NCBI GenBank assembly: GCA_022661535.1
Contig: JAKULF010000003.1
Coordinates: forward strand, 2,046,001-2,110,000
Source of the DNA: Eutypa lata
Lineage: Eukaryota; Ascomycota; Sordariomycetes; Xylariales; Diatrypaceae
DNA: 64,000 nt
Direction of reading: 5' to 3'
The position numbers were made by a program, and so were the translations under genes. Below, one piece after another: positions 27,801 to 38,808 of this stretch. A model generated the notes under the pieces. The model worked only from the letters and a program-made list of their open reading frames with translations, was not told where the DNA came from and searched no databases. Numbering within the stretch: position 1 is the stretch's first letter; each line of letters starts with the position of its first letter.

Positions 27801-28618
27801 TAAATTAATTATTATTATATACGTTAAAAGATTAATAATAATTACATTAAAGTTTAATATATTAAGATAAGTAAAAATTTAACAAATAACTTTATTAAAC
27901 CTTTTAATTAAAAAACCTTCGGCGAATTCGTAATAAAGCTAAGCTTAAAATTAATTTAAAAGCCGTTTAAAGAATTAAAAAATATATTAATTAATAAATA
28001 AATTAAGTTAATTAAAGTAATAAAAAAATAATACTTATTAAACTTTCGTTATAAAAAAAAAAAATCGTTATTTTTTAAAACTTTACATTATCGCGATATT
28101 TTTTTTACGATTATCGTATTTATTTAACTTAAAAGCTTTTCTTTTTAACATTTAACTCGAAAGATTTAAAGCAATTCTTAAATTAATTCGGCTTTTATTA
28201 AATAAACTCGTTTTTATCGATTATCTTCTTTAGCATTTATAATGTATAATATAAAAAAAAGAATTAATAATTAATAATTTTTAATTAAAGTTTTTCGTTA
28301 TTTTTAAAATCGAAAATTTCGAACCTTATTTAACTTTATATAATTAATAACGTACCGGTTAATAATATCGTAAGTTTTATATATAAAATTAAAAGATTTA
28401 TTAATAAGTAATAACTTAATTAAATTTCGAATATATATATATAAGCGAGGTTATCGGCATTACGATATAAATAAGGCCGATAATCGAATAATTAAATCAC
28501 GGAAATAAATACAAAGGTTAAAAATTCGATTTTAATAAATTTATAATTTAATTTCTTAAGTTTTTTAAAGTTTTAAAAGAATTAACCGTTTATTAATGCA
28601 AAAAGGCGTATTAATAAA

Positions 28619-28823
28619 TGAAGTGCTTTAATAACGGTTTATAATAATAATAAAAAGTTAAATATTAAAAATGTTTTAAAATGTTACGTATAATATTTAA
28701 GGCATAAGAATTAATATATAATTCGAGCTTATAATTAAGTTAATGTAAACTTTTTTAAATAATAATATATATCTTACTTTTCGAAAGTTATTTAAAACTA
28801 ATATTTATCTTTATATTTTAATA
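28619..28823 (+). repeat. 3' LTR of copia element
   Basis: Direct repeat partner of 21613-21817, with the same length and no indels. It retains the canonical TG start. Downstream DNA changes abruptly to ATT-rich tandem-repeat sequence. Confidence 0.85.
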
Positions 28824-28867
28824 AAAATATTATAAAGATTTTTTTAATTTAAAAAGTTATTAACGAT

Positions 28868-28870
28868 AAA

Positions 28871-28901
<31 letters not shown>

Positions 28902-29650
28902 TAAAATTAAAAAAAAAAAAAAAATTTAAAATTTATAATTAAATCGTAAATTAAAATATATAATTATTTTATAAAATATTAAATATATTATTATAAAGTT
29001 ATAATTTAAATAATAACTTTATATATAAAGTTTTTAAATATATAAATATATTTTTAAATATTTAATTATTTTATAAAATAATATTTAAAATAAATATATT
29101 ATTAATTAACGGCTTTATTATTTTATAAAATAATTAAATTAATAAAAATTTAAAAATATATATTATAAATAAAAAAATTAATATTAATATATTATTATTA
29201 TTATATTATAATTTATTTATTATTTTTATAATCGTTTTATAAAATAATTAAAATATTAATTAAAAATTATTAATTTTAAAAATTATTTTATAAAATATAT
29301 AAATATTTAAATATTTAATATAATATATTAAAAAATAAAAAGTAAAAATATTTATTTATTTATATTATTAATATTATTATTATTATTATTATTATTATAT
29401 TATAACTTATTAATAATTTTTATAATTATTTTATAAAATAATTAAATTATTTATTAATAATATATTTATTTTAAACGTTATTTTATAAAATAATTTTATA
29501 AATAAAATATTAAAAGTAAAAATATTTATTTATTTACTTTTTATATTTTTAATTATTATTATCGTTATTATTATATTAAAGCTTATTAATTATTATTATA
29601 ATTATTTTATAAAATAATTAATTATTTATATATTATATTTTTATATTATT
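28868..29650. repeat. Degenerate tandem array of about 175-185 bp units
   Basis: An ATT microsatellite followed by the palindrome TTATTTTATAAAATAA recurs. ATT runs lie near 28869, 29195, 29371 and 29556, with copies of the palindrome between them. A shared AAAAGTAAAAATATTTATTT segment ends at least two units (before 29371 and before 29556). Unit boundaries in the first half are blurred by mutation. Confidence 0.6.
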
Positions 29651-30043
29651 TTAATACGTTAAAATAAAATTAATTAATTAAATCGTTAATATAATTTAAC
29701 TTTATTTAATATTAATTATAACGTTAATTATACTTTATAATTTGCCTCAGTTCTTAAGCCGCCGTAGCTCTTTGTATGTATCTTTTGTACCACTAAATTC
29801 CGACCAATCAGAGCGCAGGGATAGGAGTCGAGCTACGGCGGCCTGAGCTCATTTGGTGATTTTCGGGTTTAGAAATGTTTACAATCCATATTCTTTTTAT
29901 AAAACAATTCGTAATAAAACGAAATTAAGCTTGTTAAGTCCGAAACTTTCGAAATAAGTAAATTATAAACTAATGGATCTATAGGAATTTTCAAAATTTC
30001 TTCGGAGTTAAATTGAAGCTGTACGAAGTCAATTTAATAAATT

Positions 30044-30083
30044 ACCCTGCAGAAGCCACCCTGCAGAAGCCACCCTGCAGAAC
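30044..30083. repeat. 14-bp tandem repeat, three copies
   Basis: ACCCTGCAGAAGCC is present twice in full and a third time truncated, inside the GC-normal island. Confidence 0.85.
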
Positions 30084-30410
30084 TGTGTCAAAACGTTCTC
30101 CAAGCTAGCATGCTATAACCACTTGTCGCATTGTCAAAAGCATGGCTCCAGGAGCTTCTGCCATACAAAATTACCTATAAATGGTTCCGTCCGAATGATC
30201 AAAGTAATGGTGGTGGCATGCCGATGCAGAGAAGGTCCGGACGGATAGCTTGTCGGAACGCCCTCCAAGCCAGCATGCCACCACCACCACCTTAATCATT
30301 TCGCAAAGGGTCGTCCAAGGGTAACATCGTATGGGAGAAGCCCGGAGCATCATGATTTTTTTGATCAGAATGGTGGTAGTGGCATGTTGGCTAAGAGGGC
30401 GTCCGGACAA
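30084..30410. repeat. Four dispersed copies of an about 40-bp repeat
   Basis: Copies lie at about 30084-30124 (+), 30207-30249 (-), 30250-30293 (+) and 30369-30410 (-). The shared core is CTCCAAGCCAGCATGCCACC. The second and third abut to form a palindrome centred near 30249. The first copy shows C-to-T changes relative to the others. Confidence 0.7.
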
Positions 30411-30810
30411 AAATGTTGCACACGGCAAGAAAATTTACCTTTTAACCGTTGATAAAAACTTTCCTTAAGGATATATACGTATATAAATACATTTTTATAA
30501 ATCGTATTTAATTTCGGATTTAACCGTATATTTTATTAAGTTATACGTATTTTACTTTATTTGTTATTAAAGAATGAAAAAGTAGTGTTGTTTTTTTGTC
30601 CCATACAAAATGGGCGATTTTGACACGGCAAGGCCCGAAAATCACCAAATGAGATCAGGCCTCTCTCCGTTGGGATGTGGGATTTGTGGGGCGTTTTCTG
30701 TATTAGGCTTAGTGGGTACGAAATGGTACGGCCCACTAGCCACCGCGCAGCTGCGGCGGTGCGGTGGCGCAGCCACCACCTTAAGAAGAGAGGCCTGAGT
30801 GATGAAGTAA

Positions 30811-33800
30811 TTTATAATATTAATTATATTTTATAACGTTAATTATATTATATTATTTTATTATACTTATACTTTATTAATCGTAAATTTATTAATCGTA
30901 AATTTAATTATTAAAATCTTTATTAATAATAAAGTTTTATAAATTATTAATTTAAAAATTTTTTATTTTAATAATATTAAAAAAGCGTTTATTTTCGTTA
31001 TTTTAATTAATAATATCGTTATTAATATTTTTTAAAGTATTAACGTTAAAAATAACACGTTAATTAATAATATTAATAAGCTCGAAAATAATTTTATTAA
31101 AATTAATAAATTTTTATAATAAAATTTATTAATTACGTTTAAAAATATTCGAAATATTATATACGTTAAGTTATATATTTTAATTACGCTTCGTTATATT
31201 ATTTTTATATAATTTAATAATATAAAATATAATATTATTAAAAGTATTATTATTTTTATATATACTTTTATAATATATTTTATTAAATATAATTTCGATA
31301 AACTTATAAATAATAATAAAATAATTATCGTTTAAAACGAATTAAAAAAACGTAAATTTAATATTATAAATAAAGTTTTTATTATATTTAATATTAAAAG
31401 TATAAAAAGCATTAATATATTTTAATATTAAATCGATAACTTTATATATACTTTTAACGATAATATAATAAATTAAATTATTTTTAAAAATAACATCGCG
31501 AATAACTTTATTAAAATAAACGTTAAAATGTAAAATTTATAAAAAATATAACATTTTTAAGCCGTAATTAAATGATTTTTCTTTTTAAAATATAATAAAA
31601 AATTAAAAAATAATATTAATAAATAAATTATAATTATTATAACGAATAACTTTATATATAATTAAAAAAACCTTTATATATTATATTAAATAATATTAAT
31701 TACGAAATTTTAAATCGATTTTATTATTATTAACGTTAAAATATTTATTAATTTAATCTTTTTTAATAAAAATTATTAATTAAATTTTATTAAAAATATT
31801 ATTAAATAATCTTTTATTATTAATAATAATTTATTTAATATTATTAATATTAATTTAATTATTAAAAAAAACGTTTCGAATTCGTAAGTTATTTATTATA
31901 AAAATAAAGATTTAAATAATAAATTCGTATATTAAAAAAAAATAATTTAATAATATTTAATATCTTTTTTATTAATATATTTTTTTTTTTAAAAAATTTA
32001 TATTTATTTTAATAATAATATTATTTCGTTTTTTATTTTTTATATTTTAAAATATATAAAATAACATTTTAATATAATTAAATTTAATATAAAAAAAAAT
32101 AAAAATAAAAAATAATTATTTTTTTTACTTTTATAAATTATTAACTTTTAATTAAAATTACTTAATTTAACGAATAAAAAAAATCGTTTTTTAATTATTA
32201 TATATTATTAAATAAATATAAATATTAATAATTAAATAACGATTTAAAGAATTAAAAAATTAAAAAATTAAAAAATTAAAAAATTAAAAAATTAAAAAAT
32301 TAAAAAATTAAAAAATTAAAAAATTAAAAAATTAAAAAATTAAAAAATTAAAAAATTAAAAAATTAAAAAATTAAAAAATTAAAAAATTAAAAAATTAAA
32401 AAATTAAAAAATTAAAAAATTAAAAAATTAAAAAATTAAAAAATTAAAAAATTAAAAAATTAAAAAATTAAAAAATTAAAAAATTAAAAAATTAAAAAAT
32501 TAATAATTTATAAATTAAGCGATTTTTATATTTATTAAATTCGAATCGTTTTTTTTAAAATTTTTCGTATAACTTATAAATATCGTTAATAATATTTTTA
32601 TTTTTAAATATAATATTAAGTTAAAAATAAAAGTTATTTTAATATATAATTCGTTTTATAAAAAAAAACTTTAATAATTTAAATTTATTATTAAAAAAAA
32701 TTAACTTTATAATAAAAAATTTAAATAAATATTTAAAAGCGATATTAAAAAATTCGAAACGAAAAAATAAATATTTTAAAATTATAATATAAATAAAAAG
32801 TTATTTAAAATTTAAAAATTTTTATAAAAAAAAACCTTTAAGCTTAAAATAATTAATAAAATAAACGATTATAAAGTTAATTATTTTTATTTATTTACTT
32901 TTTATTAACTTACGTATTTAATTTAAAAAGTTAAAGTTATTATATATAATTATATTATTAAAATTATATATAATACGTTTAATATTTTTATACGTATTTA
33001 TAATTATTTTAAAAAACGTACGATTTAATAAAAAATAAAAAAAAATAATTTTTAAATTAAATAAAATATTAATAATATAACGTAAAATATTATTAATAAA
33101 TATATAAAAACTTAAAACTTATTATAAAAACTTATTAATATTTTTTATATAACTTTTAAAAAAAAAATAATAAATAAATAAATTTAACTTTTAAAATCTT
33201 TATTATTAATTATATTAATAACGATTTTATAAAAATTATTTTAATTTTATAATAATTAAATAAATAAAGTAATTATCGTAAATATTTTATTTTTAAAAAT
33301 TAATTAATTTTATTTTAATATATTTTAAAGTTATTTCGTATTATAAATCTTTATAATAATAATCTTTTTATTTATTAAATCTTTATAAAGTTTAAAATTA
33401 ATAAACGATAATTTCGTAATAAAGATTTTCATTTTATAATAAATTATATAAATATTAAAAAATTTTAACGTAAATTTATTTTTCGAATTATTATTAATAA
33501 TATTTAAACTTTAAGTTATTAAAGCTTTTTAAATATTTAAAATACGTAACGCGTTTATTAAATATTTTACGTATAACGAATTTTTTATTTATTTATTAAA
33601 AAACGTTTTAACGTTATATTATTTATTTTTATAACTTTATTATTAAATAACGTATCGATTAATATCATATAAGCTTTTTTAAAAAGTAATTATTTTTAAT
33701 ATAATATTTTTAAAAAAATTTAAAAAATCTTTTAAGCTTTTATTTAAACTTATAAAATCATTAATATTATTTTTTTAATAAAAAAATCGTTAAAATTTAA

Positions 33801-34140
33801 CTTTTTATTACGATAAATATTAATTAAAAATTTTAAAAAGCTTTAATAAAAATATATTATTTAATTTTAATAATATTATAATAAGTTTTTTAATCGTTTT
33901 TTGCCGTAAAAATATTTAATTTAAACGATTAAAAAGTAAAAAATTTTATAATTTAAATAATATATTTATTATATTAAATAAATACGATTTAAATAAATAA
34001 TTTTATATTTATAATAAATATAATAAATTTTTTTATTTAAGTTATAATTATAATTAAATTACGGTTTTAAATTAACTTTTGCATAATTTATAACTTTAAG
34101 AATTACGGCCTTTCATTAATTAAAATTTAAAATTTACGTT
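30811..34140. repeat. RIP-mutated AT-rich block (right part)
   Basis: Same composition and dinucleotide pattern as 17500-29751, from which it is separated by the GC-normal island. No paired LTRs or coding relics were recognised. Ordinary sequence resumes at about 34140. Confidence 0.85.
32250..32502. repeat. AATTAAAA octanucleotide tandem array
   Basis: About 250 bp of near-perfect 8-bp repeats, roughly 31 copies, inside the AT block. The regularity stands out from the random AT-rich flanks. Confidence 0.95.
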
Positions 34141-35314
34141 ATATTAAGTTTGTAAGCTAAAAAATACATTATTGCGAAAGAAGCAAGTTTGAGCTTTAAG
34201 ATAAATCTTACCCCATCTTTCTGTCTGCTCGCTTGCATTAGACAAATCTTGGATCGGCGAATCTAGCGAGGATTCCGAAGTTCTCCAGCTGTGCCCCAAC
34301 ATCCCCCAGCAGCCCCCAGCTAACAAATTGGGTGTTGTGAAGCCTTTTGTGTTATTGGTTATTGTACAATACACATCCATCCATTCAGTTAGCACCTTGC
34401 ATTTCCCTACGCCTACGCCTGCACCTGCAACCACCGCAATCGACGACACCCTTTCTTATTCGGATCAAGCAACTATCCGCTAACCTCTAAAGTGAAAGTA
34501 ACAGGGTCGCCGATCCTCTTCATTCAACATCAACCGACCCTTGAAGTTCTGGACACCCTTTTTAGTTCTGCAACAGTAATCGCAGTTGCATTTATTAGAA
34601 TGCAGTTTAAGGGTGATCAACCGATATAGACGTTACTACCTTGATTGTAAATATTCCACACTGGATATTTTTCATTAAGACGGCATTTGTTTTATTATTC
34701 ACTTTCATTTGAACCTTTCATTACGCTGAGAGCACCAATGATTGATTATTAACTCCGATTAACTGAGGTAAATCATCGACAACTGTACCCTACTTAACTT
34801 ACATACCTACCTATTATACCTACCTGCCTACCTACTGTTAGCTTACTGTCTACCAAAGTACTTCACAGAGCGTTTCTCGACTTACTTGCTTTGCGCATAC
34901 AGTATCCCTACCTGTCTCTACGCAACCTACCACTGCGAATTCGAGTGTCAATAATTGGCTTGCGATATTTGAGATTTACCAGTTTATTGACGAGCGTTAT
35001 ACGGCGATAATTTCCGATTGCCGAACTATAGTATATTCCAGATCAGGTTAAGACAGAGCCAGATCTTGAAATCCGCGACTGGGCGAGCACATTTGGAACT
35101 CTTGATCTAGGTTAAGAAATACAAATCATTCGCCCTATGCTTGGACAGGGAACTATATATCGATATTCAAGATCAATTTACTGAAGACCCTTGCGGATGA
35201 CCCATTCAATCGACCTCGTCTTGTCCAGTACCCGGTCCTGTGCTTCCATGCCGACTTAATCTTGGATCCTTCGTCCTCTCCCGTCTCGTCGCCTCACGGA
35301 GCCGGAACGCCATC
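34141..35314. other. Transition from AT block to gene region; upstream region of the creB homolog
   Basis: Base composition returns to normal at about 34140. CTACCTACCTAC-type runs lie near 34800-34850. No gene is supported; the minus-strand frame at 34144-34449 has no domain. The last few hundred bases are the promoter and leader of the ubiquitin hydrolase gene. Confidence 0.5.
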
Positions 35315-37778
35315 ATGGCGAGCTTCTTAACTAAATGGAAACCCGGTGGTGCGGTATGTCACCGATACCATTTGGACCGCACTATCCTATTACTAGACAG
35401 TAGCTGACACATTTCCCAGAGCGCTTCGAGTCCGGCTAGTAAGGATGCGCAGAAGAAGAAAGAGAAGGAGGAACCACAACCCGAATTGACACCCTTAGAA
35501 AAGATGCTCCAGAATGCCAGCGCACTTCGATCAGACGGAAGCGACAAGTTCTTCGGGTTGGAAAATGTGAGTCCCGCACTCGAAACCACTATAGTCGTAT
35601 AAACGGATCCTTTTTGCTAACTCGTGCGTTCCCATCTAGTTTGGTAACACATGGTAATGACCTCCTCCTCCGTTCATCGACTCGAAACAAATTTACTAAC
35701 AGGCCGAAAGCTACTGTAACTCCATTGTTCAGGCGTTATACTATACTGTTCCCTTCCGGGAACATGTACTAAATTATCCACCATTGCTATCTTCAGACAC
35801 TTCCGATGGGAACCAGCCTAGGGTTAATGTGCAGATTAGAGCACCTGAAGTAACGACAAATGGCACGGCCGATACTAATGGGAATAAAAAGCCCCTGACA
35901 GCGTCAGAAGCTATGGCTAAGAGAAGACAGTTGAACGGACAGGGCGTACCAGGGCAGCCGGTCCGACCAGAAGACAAACCTGATACTCCGGAATATAAGA
36001 AGAAGCAGGCTATGCTGAAAGGACCGATATTAGAGTTGGCGCAAGAGCATCTCGAAGCCTACGGTATGAAAGAGTGTTCGTTTACGGGGTTACGCGATAT
36101 ATTCACAGCGCTTATCGAAAGTGATGTCCGGACGGGTATACTCAGCCCACAGCGATTCCTCGAGGTTTTCAAGAGGGAGAATGAGGCGTTTCGAAATTCC
36201 CAGCATCAAGACGCCCATGAGTTTTACGGACTAGTGCTCAACGGTGTCATCGCCACCGTCGAAACCCACGCCAGGAGATTGTTAGCCAATCACGGTGCGA
36301 TGCCCATTACGAATGGGATTAATGGTATCAACGGGATCAATGGTATCAACGGGATCAATGGTATCAACGGGATCAACGGTATCAATGGCATGAATTCGCC
36401 AGGGACTGGATGGGTGCACGATATCTTTGAAGGCGTGCTGGTATCAGAAACGAAATGCTTGACATGTGAGACGGCATCTCAACGCGATGAAACATTCCTG
36501 GACCTTTCTATCGATCTCGAGGAGCACTCTTCTGTGACGGCGTGTTTGCAAAAGTTCTCTGCTGAAGAGATGCTTTGCGAAAGAAACAAATTCCATTGCG
36601 ATCATTGTGGTGGCCTGCAGGAGGCTGAAAAGCGTATGAAGATTAAACGGTTACCGAAAGTGCTAGCCTTGCACTTAAAACGGTTCAAGTATACCGAAGA
36701 CTTCACTCGCTTACAAAAGCTGTTTCACCGTGTTGTATACCCGTACCATCTCAGGATGTTCAACACCACTAATGATGCTGAGGACCAAGATCGGTTGTAC
36801 GAGCTTTACGCTGTCGTGGTACATATTGGTGGGAACGCATATCACGGGCACTATGTTTCGGTCATTAAAACGGAGGACCGAGGTTGGCTATTATTCGATG
36901 ATGAGATGGTCGAGCCAGTCGACAAGCACTATGTACGAAACTTTTTCGGGGACAAGCCAGGCATGGCTTGTGCATACGTATTATTCTACCAGGAAACGAC
37001 ATTCGAGAAAGTTCGAGCCGAACAAGAAGCCGAAGGTCTCGAGGAGGTGAGAATAGCAAGTGAAAAAGCAGATGTAGCACATGAAAATGGGCAGGTCAAT
37101 GGTGCACCAACACCGGGTCTTATGGTGCAAGCAAACCAAACGAATTCGACAGAGCATCACAATGGACTGTCCACATTGGGTCATGCGGCCACAGCACCTG
37201 GTGAGATGAACGGTTCAGTGCCTCCTATGCCAGCCCAACCAAACCGAGTGGGGAGGTCTGCGTCGATAACGGTAGCTGCTTCAATACCCACAAGATCGGA
37301 CACAAGGTCAAAAGACAAGAAGGAAGCTAAGGCTCTAGAGAGAGCGCGAAAGCTAGCAGAGAAAGAAGATCTCAAGGCCAAGGAGAAAGAACGAAAGGAG
37401 AACGAAGTCCGGCTACGAGATGCACGCAAGTCTGAACACGATACTTGGTCGAAAGTCCTCGAGGAAAGTAGGAAGACATTTGAGGAAGAAAATTCTAAGC
37501 GAAAGAATGGAGCCGAAGATAGTGCGGTGCATAACCCGGCAGACTCGAGTCCACGGACACTACCAACTATCGCGAATCGGAGGTCCATGTCCAGAAGAAG
37601 CTTCGGCTTCCTCAACAAGGACAGGTTGAAACGGGATAGTAGCGATGTCCCCCCCTCCCCAACCCTAGCGCAGAATGGCGAAGGGACTAGACATGTCAGC
37701 GATTCTTTTGAGCCTGCGAAGCCCAAGAGGAGTTTTACCTTCGGCCTGGGTCGCAAGAAGAGTACCATCCACCCATGA
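35315..37778 (+). CDS. Ubiquitin carboxyl-terminal hydrolase, CreB/USP12-46/Ubp9-13 type
   Basis: Cysteine deubiquitinase; in Aspergillus the ortholog CreB acts in carbon catabolite repression. Exons 35315-35353, 35420-35566, 35640-35653 (14 nt) and 35711-37778 give 755 residues, close to CreB. Seen: N-terminal [10 protein letters not shown], then LTPLEKMLQ and the Cys box [14 protein letters not shown] with catalytic Cys67. Zinc-ribbon cysteines are C316, C319, C363 and C366. The His box is NAYHGHYVS with His447, and the Asp motif is [11 protein letters not shown] with D463/D464. After the catalytic domain comes a charged, probably coiled-coil Lys/Glu segment (about residues 604-665) and a basic Ser-rich tail. 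Odd: residues 268-294 are nine NGI/NGM tripeptides inserted in the catalytic domain. The Cys67 codon is split by intron 3, whose AAAG acceptor is chosen because it alone restores TGC. Confidence 0.93.
36312..36392 (+). repeat. Nine-copy 9-bp coding repeat (NGI tripeptides)
   Basis: Nine in-frame 9-bp units encode Asn-Gly-Ile eight times and Asn-Gly-Met once. An 18-bp higher-order unit (AATGGTATCAACGGGATC) is visible for three rounds. It lies between the Cys box and the zinc-ribbon half of the deubiquitinase domain. Confidence 0.95.
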
Positions 37779-38808
37779 GGCCTTCTCCCAGTTGTTAGAA
37801 CCTGGATTTCTGTGTCGCTGTATATACTAGCGGAAGGAATCTGCTGTGTAGCATTTGATGGAGTTGAGTAATCGCTTTTTGTAAAAGCACTGCTACGCAA
37901 GAATGGTATACTTGTATTGAGCAAATCTAGCACCAGTGGTGTTTTGGATAGCCTTTCTAGTAGAAACCCTCCTGTATCAAGGCGTAACTTGCTCCTACTA
38001 CAAGGAGAGGGAGGGGACGGTTATCCCGAATATTAGAGGATCATGCAATGTGAGCTCAACTAGCTCTTCTATGTAAAATATCAACCTTCTATGTGGTCAT
38101 ACTGGATTGCTAGCTGGACTGAATTAGAGAGAGTCCAAAGAGCCATGTCAAGACAAACGAAAGGCAGGGCTGAAGTGTTGAACTTTGTGTGAACTTCATG
38201 CATGATTAACCACGTGTATATATGTAGGCCCCTTGCATGTCATCGTGAAAAGGGGGGCAAACTACCTAGTTTGTATGTTCACATGTGAGGACGCCTTGCC
38301 ATATGCACTCGAAAGTTTTGCATGCTAATGTTTTAAAAGACCATAAATATTCCATGAACGGTTCTAGTAATAAGCACTTACAAGGGATGAGTTGTCTGCA
38401 CCTTTCCCTGCAAGCATACAAACAATAATTAATGTCGTTACAAAGCTTCTGTAGCTGGACTGTAGTACTTCGTAGAGTAAAGGTGGCGCTTTAAAAGTGG
38501 TGCTGCCCAATGAGAATGAGAATAGCTGTGCTCGAGCCACTGAAACCCTGGGGTATCTAGGCTACGTTTCCCTCAAACTTCAAAAGAAACTGTGCCAGGC
38601 AACCAATGTCAAAATTGAACAAAATCATGAGAAAGCGGGAAACGGCCATTTCCCCTTAAAATCTCAGTAAGATTGCATCTAGATATGATTGATTTGTGAA
38701 CCTTTTAAGCCCATTATCACTCGTTTTGAATCTGCGAAGCTTCAACTCTTGATCACTGGTTAGTGGTCAATGTCTACCTAGCGGCTTTAGCCGTGCTTTC
38801 TATGTAAG
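37779..38808. other. Intergenic region between creB homolog and ALG12
   Basis: 3' UTR of the ubiquitin hydrolase followed by the promoter of ALG12. No open frame of interest, RNA gene or repeat was recognised. Confidence 0.6.

Larger units (their letters stand above)
21613..28823 (+). mobile_element. Ty1/copia LTR retrotransposon, RIP-inactivated
   Basis: Flanked by two direct repeats of 205 bp that align without indels (listed separately). Coding relics appear in the order Gag, RT, RNase H on the plus strand, all in one reading frame. A zinc-knuckle-like Y-x2-Y-x4-Y-x4-Y lies at 23931-23972, where each Tyr is what C-to-T or G-to-A change makes of the CCHC Cys and His codons. An IDYNE segment, the usual start of the copia RT region, lies at 26586-26600. 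YVNN at 26970-26981 is the mutated form of the catalytic YVDD. AEYVAL, the copia RNase H motif, lies at 27633-27650. Many TAA stops interrupt the frame, so the element is dead. It is less AT-rich than its flanks, suggesting later insertion into already mutated DNA. No clear 5-bp target duplication was found. Confidence 0.85.
17500..29751. repeat. RIP-mutated AT-rich block (left part)
   Basis: More than 12 kb composed almost entirely of A and T. The residual C and G sit mainly in CG, CT/AG and GC contexts, while CA and TG are rare. That is the pattern left by repeat-induced point mutation acting on CpA. No intact coding frame survives. The subsegment 21600-28830 is visibly less depleted and is a recognisable copia element; 17500-21600 is more heavily mutated and I could not assign its origin. 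Confidence 0.88.
29752..30804. mobile_element. GC-normal island of nested inverted repeats (composite foldback element)
   Basis: An abrupt island of normal base composition inside the RIP block. Its ends carry an imperfect inverted pair around GCCTC..TTCTTAAG (29754 side and 30780-30793). An inner inverted pair of about 27 bp lies at 29841-29868 and 30634-30660, with one mismatch in its core. The left end also forms its own hairpin (GCCGCCGTAGCTC at about 29769 against its complement at about 29829), as does the right end (TCAGGCCTCTCT at 30655 against its complement at 30786). TTTATAAT occurs at both borders and may be an 8-bp target duplication. No transposase is encoded. The short open frames inside are repeat translations. 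Confidence 0.6.

Noticed and set aside
30171..30428. 85-codon minus-strand frame in the GC-normal island
   Set aside because: It merely translates the inverted 40-bp repeats, giving the same peptide-like segments twice.
30610..30798. 62-codon plus-strand frame in the GC-normal island
   Set aside because: Spans the right-end hairpin of the foldback structure; no domain.
37181..37933. 250-codon minus-strand frame over the creB homolog 3' end
   Set aside because: Ser/Leu/Arg-rich complement of the Lys/Glu coiled-coil coding region; no domain.
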